Positions 1 to 6,321 of a stretch of 7,084 bases of DNA are shown here, piece after piece. Under the pieces are notes generated by a model. It searched no databases. It was not told the DNA's origin and saw only the letters and a list, made by a program, of their open reading frames with translations. The number at the start of each line of letters is the position of its first letter. Position 1 is the first letter of the stretch. Source of the DNA: Desulfuromonadaceae bacterium UBA2294 (lineage in GTDB: Bacteria > Desulfobacterota > Desulfuromonadia > Desulfuromonadales > UBA2294). A program made the translations under genes and the position numbers. Location: the NCBI GenBank assembly GCA_002345625.1, contig DDWE01000097.1:1-7084 (forward strand), in the 5' to 3' direction.

Positions 1-30
1 TTGCGTGAGTCAATGAAGTTTAAAAATTAA
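1..30 (+). CDS. Possible C-terminal end of an upstream gene (partial)
   Basis: Frame 1 is open from the window edge to a TAA at 28-30 and would read LRESMKFKN-stop. The TAA overlaps the Shine-Dalgarno of the following kinase gene, which is how tightly packed operon genes often meet. Nine codons are far too few to assign a family. A stop in frame 2 at 14 is an alternative end for an upstream gene. If the frame is real, the upstream gene is probably co-transcribed with the kinase and could be its response regulator, but that is only inference from position. Confidence 0.35.
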   Translation: MRESMKFKN

Positions 31-41
31 AGGGAATCGGC

Positions 42-1646
42 GTGTCGAAACAGAGTACGGAAAAAACCCTGCGGCTTTTGATCAGTGTCGGCCAGCGGCT
101 GTCGCAGACAACCGACCTGAATGAGCTCTTTGACCGCATCCTCGATGCGGCGCGGCAGATTTTCCGTTTCGAAAACGCTATCATACGCCTGATTGACGAT
201 GAACGGCAGGTTCTGGTCACCGCCGCCGGTTACGGCTACTCGGCAGAAGCGGCCGATATGGAGATCCCGGTGGGACAGGGGATCATCGGACGGGTTGCAG
301 CCAGTGGCAAGACCCTTCTGGTTAGTGATCTGCATGGCGCTCCGGATTATATCCCCGGCATAGAAGGGGCGCGCAGCGAGCTTGCAGTCCCTCTACTTGG
401 CCGCGACAAGGTGATCGGAGTCTTTAACGTCGAAAGTCCGGAGCCCGGAGCTTTTGATGCCACCCAGATTGACCTGCTCTCAACCCTGGCTAGTCAGGCC
501 GCCATCGCCATTGAAAATGCCCGCCTCTACGATCGGCTGCACCGCATGTCTCAGCGCTATCAGGAGCTACACCAGCTGAACGAACGCATCCTGCGCAGCG
601 TCAATCTCGGCATCTACACTGTCGATCGCAAACTGGTCATCACCTCGTGGAACCGGAGGATGGAGGAGATGAGCGGAGTACTGGCTGCGGATGCAGTCGG
701 CAACAAACTGATTACCCGCTTCCCGAATCTGGTACGAGAAGGGATCATGGAGCGGGTCCGCAATGTTCTGGAGAGCGGACAGTCAGAAAAGCTGCAACTG
801 ACGCACCGGACCATGAATGGCAAAGAGCGCACCCAGAAGCGGCGCCTGGCCCCGCTGCGCGACGGTGACAAAGTCACCGGTGTCGTGGTCCTGGTTGAGG
901 ATGTCACCGAGTTTAAGCGCCTGCTCGATCAGACCATCCGCTCGGAGAAACTGGCCGAAGTCGGGCGCATGTCAGCCGGCGTTGCCCACGAAATCAACAA
1001 CCCGCTCAGCGTCATCGGCTATGCCGCTGAACTGCTGTTACGTGAAGAGGGACTGCCGGTACTTAATCGTGAGCTGGTTGAACAGATCGCTAGCGAAACC
1101 GAACGACTGAAGTCCCTGACCGGCAGTCTGCTCTCCTTTGCCCGCAGCAATGAGACGATTCTACGTCCGACCGACCTGAACGGTGTCATCCGCGATGTCC
1201 TGCGCCTGATCCGCTTCGAGTTGCGACGCAACTCCATCACCATTGAAGAAGAGTGTGCCGACGAGCTGCCCGAAGTATTGGCCGATGCCGACAAGCTTAA
1301 GCAGGTGCTGATCAACCTGTTGATGAATTCCGGGCAGGCAATCGGCCAGCAGGGGCGCATTCGTATTATTTCACGCTGGCACAACGGTGCGGTCGAAATG
1401 AGCATCGCCGACAATGGCCCGGGAATCCCGGCCGCGATCCGAGAGCAGATCTTCGAACCGTTCTTCACCAGTCGTGCAGACGGCAAAGGGACCGGGCTTG
1501 GTCTCTACATCTGCCATAACATTATCAGCGAACATAGTGGACGCCTTCTACTTGAAGAGAATGCCGATGGTGGGGCGACATTCCGCATCATTCTGCCGGT
1601 GCTGGCAGTGCCACAAAACCGTTCAGCACGTGAAATAGCTGACTGA
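42..1646 (+). CDS. Cytoplasmic sensor histidine kinase, GAF-PAS-HisKA-HATPase
   Basis: This 534-aa protein autophosphorylates on a histidine and passes the phosphate to a response regulator. It has no signal peptide or membrane segment, so it should sense an intracellular signal. A GAF domain covers about residues 25-165 (VGQGIIGRVAASGK is typical), followed by a short helical linker and a PAS domain at about 180-293. HisKA follows with the H-box AHEINNP and phospho-acceptor His316. The HATPase domain has the N box NLLMNS (Asn429), G1 DNGPGIP (457-463), the F box IFEPFF and G2 GKGTGLGL (481-488), so all catalytic motifs are intact. The start is GTG at 42, six bases after AAAGGGA (29-35). The PAS-HisKA-HATPase core resembles NtrB-type kinases, but the GAF domain is additional. 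No partner regulator lies in the window. Its place directly before a nitrogen-control operon suggests a nitrogen-sensing role like the Gnf kinases of Geobacter, which is inference. Confidence 0.93.
   Translation: MSKQSTEKTLRLLISVGQRLSQTTDLNELFDRILDAARQIFRFENAIIRLIDDERQVLVTAAGYGYSAEAADMEIPVGQGIIGRVAASGKTLLVSDLHGAPDYIPGIEGARSELAVPLLGRDKVIGVFNVESPEPGAFDATQIDLLSTLASQAAIAIENARLYDRLHRMSQRYQELHQLNERILRSVNLGIYTVDRKLVITSWNRRMEEMSGVLAADAVGNKLITRFPNLVREGIMERVRNVLESGQSEKLQLTHRTMNGKERTQKRRLAPLRDGDKVTGVVVLVEDVTEFKRLLDQTIRSEKLAEVGRMSAGVAHEINNPLSVIGYAAELLLREEGLPVLNRELVEQIASETERLKSLTGSLLSFARSNETILRPTDLNGVIRDVLRLIRFELRRNSITIEEECADELPEVLADADKLKQVLINLLMNSGQAIGQQGRIRIISRWHNGAVEMSIADNGPGIPAAIREQIFEPFFTSRADGKGTGLGLYICHNIISEHSGRLLLEENADGGATFRIILPVLAVPQNRSAREIAD
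1623..1642. promoter_or_regulatory. Candidate upstream activator site (inverted repeat)
   Basis: TCAGC (1623-1627) and GCTGA (1638-1642) form an inverted repeat with a 10-base spacer. It is centred about 103 bases before the predicted sigma-54 start site, a usual distance for an enhancer-binding protein. It lies over the last codons of the kinase gene and does not match the enteric NtrC consensus (GCACC-N5-GGTGC). Short repeats like this arise by chance, so this is a weak call. Confidence 0.2.
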
Positions 1647-1709
1647 TTTTTAAGCATACGTCATCCCGTCAACTATTCAAAATACCGTAATTACTAGAGT
1701 TATATAAGT

Positions 1710-1725
1710 TGGCACGCCCCATGCT
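1710..1725 (+). promoter_or_regulatory. Sigma-54 (RpoN) promoter of the PII-amtB-porin operon
   Basis: TGGCACGCCCCATGCT matches the sigma-54 consensus TGGCACG-N4-TTGCW with one mismatch (A instead of the first T of TTGC). The invariant GG (1711-1712) and GC (1723-1724) have exactly the required spacing. The start site should fall near 1736, giving a leader of about 158 nt before the PII gene. Sigma-54 promoters need an ATP-driven enhancer-binding protein, for nitrogen genes usually NtrC or a relative. This fits the ammonium-uptake genes downstream. Confidence 0.82.
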
Positions 1726-1739
1726 ATAAGAGTAGACAT

Positions 1740-1762
1740 CGGCAACCAAAGGCTGGCAGCCG
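1740..1762 (+). other. Small stem-loop near the 5' end of the PII leader RNA
   Basis: CGGC (1740-1743) pairs with GCCG (1759-1762), and inside it CCA (1746-1748) can pair with TGG (1754-1756) across a 2x2 internal loop. The apical loop is five bases (AAGGC). It lies just after the predicted start site and before the two hexaloop hairpins. It does not have the A1/G4 hexaloop form. It may stabilise the RNA 5' end or have no function. Confidence 0.3.
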
Positions 1763-1774
1763 AATAAACAAACC

Positions 1775-1821
1775 CGGGACAAAGTCGTCCCGACCGTAAA
1801 CGACAGGCAACGGCGCCCGTC
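1775..1821 (+). ncRNA. ANTAR-type tandem hexaloop element (P1 and P2) in the PII leader
   Basis: P1 is a perfect 6-bp stem, CGGGAC (1775-1780) with GTCCCG (1787-1792), closing the hexaloop AAAGTC. P2 pairs GACAGGC (1802-1808) with GCCCGTC (1815-1821), with one A-C mismatch, closing the hexaloop AACGGC. Both loops have A at position 1 and G at position 4, the signature reported for RNA targets of ANTAR-domain antiterminators, which bind two such hairpins in tandem. The linker is 9 nt. P2 shares bases 1812-1821 with the 5' arm of the following terminator, so the two folds exclude each other. Binding of an ANTAR response regulator should hold P2 and let transcription enter the PII-amtB-porin genes. 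Geobacter has such a regulator (GnfR) for nitrogen-fixation genes. No ANTAR protein is encoded in this window. Confidence 0.82.
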
Positions 1822-1867
1822 CTTTTTCGCTCCCTTCAAGTAGCGAAAAAGGATTGGCGCCTTTTTT
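1812..1867 (+). terminator. Leader intrinsic terminator (attenuator) before the PII gene
   Basis: The 5' arm is GGCGCC (1812-1817) then TCCTTTTTCGCT (1820-1831). The 3' arm is AGCGAAAAAGGA (1842-1853) then GGCGCC (1856-1861). This gives 18 Watson-Crick pairs with a 2x2 internal loop (CG against TT) and a 10-nt apical loop. Six T residues follow at 1862-1867, completing a rho-independent terminator. It stands between the sigma-54 promoter and the PII start codon, so it must be bypassed for the operon to be expressed. Its first ten bases are also needed for the P2 hairpin, making it the default fold in a termination/antitermination switch. Confidence 0.93.
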
Positions 1868-1893
1868 AATGCAACTTCGAAAGGAGAACCCGG

Positions 1894-2232
1894 ATGAAGA
1901 AGATTGAATGCATCATCAAACCGTTCAAACTCGATGATGTCAAGAACGCCATTACCGATCTCGGTGTTGTTGGCATGACCATCAGCGAAGTACGTGGCTT
2001 CGGTCGCCAGAAAGGGCAGAACGAGACCTACCGCGGTGCGGAGTACCAGGTAGAGTTTCTGCCGAAGATCAAAGTGACCGTTGTGGTCGCCGATGATCAA
2101 GTGCCGGCCGTTGTCGGCGCCATGCAGGAGAATGCCCGAACCGGACGCATCGGCGACGGCAAGATTTTTGTGACCAATGTAGAGCAGGCGATCCGGATCC
2201 GCACCGGTGAAACCGGTTCCGATTCGCTCTAG
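1894..2232 (+). CDS. glnK: Nitrogen regulatory protein PII (GlnK/GlnB)
   Basis: This 112-aa protein has the usual PII length. As a homotrimer, PII binds ATP, ADP and 2-oxoglutarate and reports carbon/nitrogen status. The T-loop carries YRGAEY (46-51) with Tyr51, the conserved uridylylation site. The B-loop and C-terminal signature TGRIGDGKIFV (83-93) includes Lys90, which contacts nucleotide. The start ATG follows AAGGAG (1881-1886) at seven bases, and the T-tract of the leader terminator ends 26 bases upstream. The amtB start is 46 bases downstream. This linkage identifies a GlnK-type partner whose T-loop blocks the AmtB pore when ammonium is plentiful. Sequence alone does not separate GlnK from GlnB, so the symbol rests on context. 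Expression should depend on both the sigma-54 promoter and the leader attenuator. Confidence 0.95.
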   Translation: MKKIECIIKPFKLDDVKNAITDLGVVGMTISEVRGFGRQKGQNETYRGAEYQVEFLPKIKVTVVVADDQVPAVVGAMQENARTGRIGDGKIFVTNVEQAIRIRTGETGSDSL

Positions 2233-2278
2233 GCATCCGCTGCGAACCAAATAGATCAACAACAAGGAGATCAAGACA

Positions 2279-3589
2279 ATGAAAAAGAGCTTCTTTACCC
2301 TGATGGCCACCCTGTTCGCCGTCGCGCTGCCGGTCGCCGCTTTCGCTGAAGACGCACCGGTTTCGGAAATCACCTACGTCCTCAACACCTTTTCGTTTCT
2401 GGTCATGGGCATCCTGGTCATGTGGATGGCCGCCGGCTTTGGCATGCTCGAATCGGGTCTGGTCCGGCAGAAGAACGTCGCCACCATCTGCCTGAAGAAC
2501 ATCGCCCTGTTCGGTATTGCCGGCATCCTCTTCTACCTGGTCGGCTACAACCTGATGTACGCCGGTGTCGACGGTGGATACATGGGCTCCTTCGGCCTCT
2601 GGGGCGCCGATGACGCGGCTGCCACCGCTGGCGACTACTCAGCCGGCTACGCCGCTGCTTCCGACTGGTTCTTCCAGATGGTCTTCTGCGGTGCAGCCTG
2701 TTCCGTCGTCTCCGGCTGCGTTGCCGAGCGAATCAAGCTCTGGTCGTTCATGGCCTTCTGCATCGTCCTGACCGGCTTCATCTACCCGATCCAGGGTTCA
2801 TGGGCCTGGGGCGGCGGCTGGCTGGCAGAGATGGGTTTTCTCGACTTTGCCGGTTCGACCCTGGTTCACTCCGTCGGCGGCTGGGCGGCTCTGACCGGCG
2901 CCATCATCCTCGGCGCCCGTAAAGGCAAGTACAGCAAAGACGGCCGCGTCAACCCGATGCCGGGCTCCAACATTCCGCTGGCGACCCTCGGTACCTTCAT
3001 CCTCTGGATGGGTTGGTACGGCTTCAACGGCGGCTCGGTTCTCGCTCTTGGCGACGCCGGCAGCGCCATCGCCATGTCGAACGTCATGGTCAACACCAAC
3101 ATGGCCGCCTGCGGCGGCATGATCGCAGCGATGATTCTGGTCCAGGTTCTGTACAAAAAAGTTGACGTCACCATGGCTCTGAACGGCGCCCTGGCCGGTC
3201 TGGTCGCCATCACCGCCGGCCCCGACACCCCGTCCCTTGGTGCAGCGACCCTGATCGGCGCCGTCGGCGGCGTTCTGGCTGTTCTTGCAGTCCCGTTCTT
3301 CGACAAACTGAAGGTCGATGACGTCGTCGGTGCCCTTTCGGTCCACCTGGTCTGCGGTATCTGGGGCACCCTGGCGGTTCCGATCACCAACGCTGATGCC
3401 AGCTTCGTGACCCAGTTGATCGGCGTTGCCGCCATCGGCGCATTCGTGGTCGTCACGTCCAGCCTCACCTGGCTGGTGCTGAAATACACCATCGGCATCC
3501 GCTGCGGTGAAGAAGAAGAGTACAAAGGCCTCGACGTTACCGAAATCGGTATGGAAGCTTATCCTGATTTCCAGAAAATCAATACCTGA
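2279..3589 (+). CDS. amtB: Ammonium transporter AmtB
   Basis: This 436-aa protein is a trimeric inner-membrane ammonium channel of the Amt/Mep/Rh family, close to the usual length of about 430 aa. The N-terminus looks like a cleavable signal peptide ending near AAFA (residues 20-23). About eleven hydrophobic segments follow, as in E. coli AmtB after processing. The pore twin-histidines are His197 (DFAGSTLVHSVGG) and His356 (VVGALSVHLVCGIWG), and the conserved Asp189 in DFAG is present. The cytoplasmic tail (GEEEEYKGLDVTEIGMEAYPDF) has the form that interacts with PII proteins, which agrees with the PII gene just upstream. The ATG follows AAGGAGA (2264-2270) at eight bases. No promoter is evident between the PII gene and amtB, so they are probably one transcript. 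No key residue is missing. Confidence 0.97.
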   Translation: MKKSFFTLMATLFAVALPVAAFAEDAPVSEITYVLNTFSFLVMGILVMWMAAGFGMLESGLVRQKNVATICLKNIALFGIAGILFYLVGYNLMYAGVDGGYMGSFGLWGADDAAATAGDYSAGYAAASDWFFQMVFCGAACSVVSGCVAERIKLWSFMAFCIVLTGFIYPIQGSWAWGGGWLAEMGFLDFAGSTLVHSVGGWAALTGAIILGARKGKYSKDGRVNPMPGSNIPLATLGTFILWMGWYGFNGGSVLALGDAGSAIAMSNVMVNTNMAACGGMIAAMILVQVLYKKVDVTMALNGALAGLVAITAGPDTPSLGAATLIGAVGGVLAVLAVPFFDKLKVDDVVGALSVHLVCGIWGTLAVPITNADASFVTQLIGVAAIGAFVVVTSSLTWLVLKYTIGIRCGEEEEYKGLDVTEIGMEAYPDFQKINT

Positions 3590-3613
3590 CCATAGACCGT
3601 TATATTTAAACAA

Positions 3614-3637
3614 CCGGGCGGCAGGTTTGCCGCCCGG
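3614..3637 (+). other. Strong hairpin without T-tract between amtB and the porin gene
   Basis: CCGGGCGGCA (3614-3623) and TGCCGCCCGG (3628-3637) make a perfect 10-bp GC-rich stem with a GGTT loop. The bases after it (AACTCAAAACC) contain no T-tract, so it is unlikely to be an efficient intrinsic terminator. No promoter fits in the 16 bases from its end to the porin Shine-Dalgarno at 3653-3659. It may act as a 3'-end stabiliser or partial terminator that sets the porin level relative to amtB. The function is inferred. Confidence 0.6.
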
Positions 3638-3667
3638 AACTCAAAACCAATTAAAGGAGATTGCGAC

Positions 3668-4393
3668 ATGAAGAAGATTATCCTGACCCTGCTCGCCGCG
3701 ACTGTATTCGCCGGCACCCTCGCCAGCACCGCTGTTGCCGCCCAGATCGAAGTGAGCGGAGACGCCTATGTTGGTGCCTACAGCAAATATGTCTGGCGCG
3801 GTTTCGACCTTAGCCCGGATGATAAATTCGTTGTTCAGGGTGGCACGGACCTGTCCTTCGGCGGATTCACTGTCAGTTTTTGGGGAAACATGAGCGAGAA
3901 CACCGGCGAGTTGAACGAAGTCGATGTGGTCCTCGACTACTCGACCGATCTCGGTGAGATGGTCTCGGTCAGCGTCGGCAACATCCTCTATGATGTCGAT
4001 GCCGCTACCGACACCAATGAAGCCTATCTCGGCCTCACCCTTAATGTCCCCTTAAGCCCGACCTTGACCGCTTACTACGACTATGATGAGTTCGACACCA
4101 CCTTTGTCACCTTCGGCCTCAGCCATGGCATCGATCTCAACGATGCCCTGTCGGTCAGCCTTGGCGCTACCGCCGGTTACTTCTTCGATGATCCGAACGG
4201 CTACGGCACCAAGCAGGAGTGGTTGCACAATCTCGACCTTTCGGTTGGCGCCGATTACGCCATCACCGACCAGATCAGCATCGGCGCCTCTGCCCTCTAC
4301 TCGGCACCTCTGAGTGAGCGCGCCAAGCGCATCCCGCTCGGCCGCATCCGTGAAGAGTTCACCGCCGGTGGCGCAGTCACTCTAGCGTTCTAA
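3668..4393 (+). CDS. TorF-like putative outer-membrane porin
   Basis: The 241-aa product begins with a signal peptide (MKKIILTLLAATVFAG..., probable cleavage near STAVAA/QIE, about residue 25). The rest alternates polar and hydrophobic residues as in amphipathic beta strands, and it ends in ...AVTLAF, a terminal aromatic as in many BAM-assembled barrels. The early segment SKYVWRGFDLS followed by VVQGGTDLS resembles the TorF/Gcw_chp family of predicted porins. The start ATG follows AAAGGAG (3653-3659) at eight bases. The gene lies 78 bases after amtB with no visible promoter, and the operon terminator follows it, so it is probably part of the nitrogen-regulated transcript. A role in passing ammonium or a small nitrogen compound across the outer membrane is suggested by context only. 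The family name is recognised from motifs and not confirmed by search. Confidence 0.8.
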   Translation: MKKIILTLLAATVFAGTLASTAVAAQIEVSGDAYVGAYSKYVWRGFDLSPDDKFVVQGGTDLSFGGFTVSFWGNMSENTGELNEVDVVLDYSTDLGEMVSVSVGNILYDVDAATDTNEAYLGLTLNVPLSPTLTAYYDYDEFDTTFVTFGLSHGIDLNDALSVSLGATAGYFFDDPNGYGTKQEWLHNLDLSVGADYAITDQISIGASALYSAPLSERAKRIPLGRIREEFTAGGAVTLAF

Positions 4394-4443
4394 GCAGTTC
4401 CACATAAAACTGTCGATAGCGCTTTGCCTCCTGTCGACGTACC

Positions 4444-4486
4444 GCGGGTCGTTATCCTTGCCAGAGGATAACGACCCGCATCTTTT
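4444..4486 (+). terminator. Rho-independent terminator of the PII-amtB-porin operon
   Basis: GCGGGTCGTTATCC (4444-4457) pairs perfectly with GGATAACGACCCGC (4466-4479). One more T-A pair (4458/4465) extends this to 15 bp and leaves a 6-nt loop. The T-rich run ATCTTTTC follows at 4480-4487. It begins 50 bases after the porin stop codon and before the next promoter. The opposite strand has no T-tract, so it acts on + strand transcription. Confidence 0.88.
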
Positions 4487-4522
4487 CAAGCCAAAACCTT
4501 CCAGTATCCCGTTGTGCTAATC

Positions 4523-4555
4523 TTGATCACACAGGGCTTTCTGTTGACCACACAG
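4523..4555 (+). repeat. Two 12-base direct repeats, 21 bp apart, in the promoter region
   Basis: TTGATCACACAG (4523-4534) and TTGACCACACAG (4544-4555) differ at one base. Their starts are 21 bp apart, about two helical turns, so they lie on the same face of the DNA. The second copy contains the -35 hexamer of the predicted promoter. The spacing suggests a tandem operator for a regulator, possibly an activator of the 4602-6999 unit. Each begins with an FNR-like half site (TTGAT or TTGAC), but neither has a properly spaced opposite half. Confidence 0.45.
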
Positions 4556-4572
4556 TGTCAGTGCTTTAGAGT
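4544..4572 (+). promoter_or_regulatory. Sigma-70-type promoter of the DUF6178-like/Crp-Fnr unit
   Basis: TTGACC (4544-4549, 5 of 6 to consensus) and TAGAGT (4567-4572, 4 of 6) are separated by exactly 17 bases. The expected start is near 4579, giving a leader of about 23 nt containing the Shine-Dalgarno. The promoter lies just after the operon terminator and before the ATG at 4602, as expected for an independent unit. Confidence 0.6.
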
Positions 4573-4588
4573 GCGCAACAGTTGACCC

Positions 4589-4594
4589 AAGGAG
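4589..4594 (+). promoter_or_regulatory. Shine-Dalgarno that selects the ATG at 4602
   Basis: AAGGAG at 4589-4594 is seven bases from ATG 4602. An in-frame TTG at 4596 would be only one base from it, too close for initiation, so the ATG is preferred although the reading frame is open from the TTG. Confidence 0.85.
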
Positions 4595-4601
4595 ATTGGC
4601 C

Positions 4602-6305
4602 ATGACCCGCATCGAGCTCCCCCGTGAAAAAACCGTGCAACACCTCACCCTGCTCCGCCAGCCGCGGACGATATCAGGCAAAGAGTTCAATGCCCTGTCC
4701 GAAAATGAGCGCCTGACCATCATCTGTAATGCCGATAATTTCCAGCGCTTCCGTCTGTTGGTCGAAGCGAATGATGGCCGCGAGCTGATCGCCAGATTAC
4801 CGGCCGAAGAAATTTTTTTCCTGTTCAAAGAGGTTGGTCAGGAGGCTATCGAAGAACTGCTGCCGATGCTGAAACCGGACCAGTTCACCGCCTGTATCGA
4901 TCTCGACAGCTGGAAACAGGCCCAATTCGACGGGGAGTCAGCGATTCTCTGGCTGGAAGCGCTGCTGGAAGTGGACGATGATGAAGCGATCCTGAACACC
5001 ATCCGTGAGATGGACTTTGAAGTCCTCGTCCTGTTGATCCACCGGCACGTGACCATTCTCAGCGGACCGGAGGCTTATGATGACGACGAAAGTGAACTTG
5101 AAGCCGCGCTTTCGCGCAATGGCGGCTACAACCTCTCCTGGAACAGCGAGCGAGCGGCCAAGACCTTCGGCCGGCTGATCAATATCCTGTTCAACTACGA
5201 CGCCGGATTTTATACTTATTTGATGAAGGCGGCCCGGGCCGAAACCTTGTCGATGCTCGAAGAGAGCGTCTACACGCAGCGGGGTGACCGGCTTCTCGAC
5301 ATGGGCTTCCCGCCGCCGGATGAAGCCCGCACGATCCATACATGGACCGATCCGACCAGCTTTTCAGTGGATGAGCGTAAAAGACCGATGGCCGGCACCC
5401 ACCCGGAACTGGCCGCGCCAACCTTCATGCTGACAACCTCTGCCCCAGTGGGGCTGCTCAAAACGGTTCTGGCCACCGGGCTGAATGAAGCCGACAACTG
5501 GGAACTCGCCTACCTCGCCAACAAGGTGCTAATTGCCGACCAGGTCGAAATCGGTGAGCCCAAGGCGATGACCCTTGCCCTGACCCGGCTCTACTCCACA
5601 TTGAACCTCGGGCTTGAATACCGCTGCGACGGCACAGATGAGAACCCGCGTGACGTTTTTATCAATACCTATTTTGAGCACCTGTTCCGTCTTGGCTACA
5701 GCCTGACCTTGCAGCTCCAACGCCAGGCGGCAAAGCTGGCCCGGAGTGTTATCGGCCCCTGGTTCGAACCGGCCGACCGCGCCCTGCTCGCCGCCCTGCA
5801 GCGCCGGCCGCACCCGCTCTATTTCAGCGGCTTGGAAAACCCGCAAACAACGGGCGAGCGCGACTTTTCCAGCCTCGCCGACTACCGGCGCGCCGCTGCC
5901 CGGCTCGATGAGCTCAATGGGCTTGTACAGCTATTTGCAAAACGGCCACCCTTTTCATTGCCTGACACCACCAGTCCGGGCCCGACCGGCTGCGTGCCTG
6001 CAAAAACCGAAATCACGCTCTCGACCCTGTTCCTTACCGCGTTGGCTAACCGCGTCCTTGGCCGCAACTTTAACCCCGAACCGATTCCGGCGCTGGAACT
6101 TGCCGGGCTGCATGGCAAAATCAGTCGCAGTGGTCGCATCGACAGTGCGCTAAGAAGTGAAACCGTCGAGCGCATGGAAGCCCTTTCGAGTGGCGGCGGC
6201 GCCTTTGCCAGCCAATGTCTCGACCGCCTGGAAGTCGAGTTTTGCTCCGTCGACCCCCGCCGCCTCGATCCACGCTATGTCGGCGGCCTGATCATCCGTC
6301 TTTAA
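4602..6305 (+). CDS. Conserved protein of unknown function, DUF6178-like
   Basis: This 567-aa protein has no signal peptide, membrane segment or recognised catalytic motif. It appears to be a soluble, mostly helical protein. Residues from about 50 to 115 are rich in leucine and acidic residues (LPAEEIFFLFKEV, EAIEELLPMLK), and an acidic stretch with EVDDDE and YDDDESE follows at about 120-165. A Pro/Gly-rich break (SLPDTTSPGPTG) near residue 455 separates a C-terminal segment. The few cysteines are scattered and do not suggest a metal site. Its length and composition recall the DUF6178 family found in Geobacter-like bacteria. That name is from memory and function is unknown. It is the first gene of its unit and ends 16 bases before a Crp/Fnr regulator, so the two are probably co-expressed. 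Base composition is like its neighbours, with no sign of recent transfer. Confidence 0.85.
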   Translation: MTRIELPREKTVQHLTLLRQPRTISGKEFNALSENERLTIICNADNFQRFRLLVEANDGRELIARLPAEEIFFLFKEVGQEAIEELLPMLKPDQFTACIDLDSWKQAQFDGESAILWLEALLEVDDDEAILNTIREMDFEVLVLLIHRHVTILSGPEAYDDDESELEAALSRNGGYNLSWNSERAAKTFGRLINILFNYDAGFYTYLMKAARAETLSMLEESVYTQRGDRLLDMGFPPPDEARTIHTWTDPTSFSVDERKRPMAGTHPELAAPTFMLTTSAPVGLLKTVLATGLNEADNWELAYLANKVLIADQVEIGEPKAMTLALTRLYSTLNLGLEYRCDGTDENPRDVFINTYFEHLFRLGYSLTLQLQRQAAKLARSVIGPWFEPADRALLAALQRRPHPLYFSGLENPQTTGERDFSSLADYRRAAARLDELNGLVQLFAKRPPFSLPDTTSPGPTGCVPAKTEITLSTLFLTALANRVLGRNFNPEPIPALELAGLHGKISRSGRIDSALRSETVERMEALSSGGGAFASQCLDRLEVEFCSVDPRRLDPRYVGGLIIRL

Positions 6306-6321
6306 CCGAAACGAAATCGTC

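Noticed and set aside
1740..1762. 5' leader stem-loop as a third ANTAR hairpin
   Set aside because: Its best fold has a five-base loop and an internal loop, not an A1/G4 hexaloop.
1669..2373. 234-aa reading frame on the minus strand
   Set aside because: It runs antisense through the sigma-54 promoter, the leader RNA and the whole PII gene, has no family resemblance and is explained as a shadow.
2798..3613. 271-aa reading frame on the minus strand opposite amtB
   Set aside because: amtB is certain on the + strand. The antisense frame is rich in Asp, Gly, Ala and His, as expected from reading GC-rich codons backwards.
3841..3856. Second sigma-54-like TGGCACG motif
   Set aside because: It is inside the porin coding sequence, and the required GC at the -12 position reads TC.
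4512..4534. CRP-type site (TGTG ... CACA) before the DUF6178-like gene
   Set aside because: The half sites do not have the TGTGA-N6-TCACA spacing.
4596..4601. TTG at 4596 as start of the DUF6178-like protein
   Set aside because: It is one base from the AAGGAG Shine-Dalgarno, whereas ATG 4602 is at seven bases.
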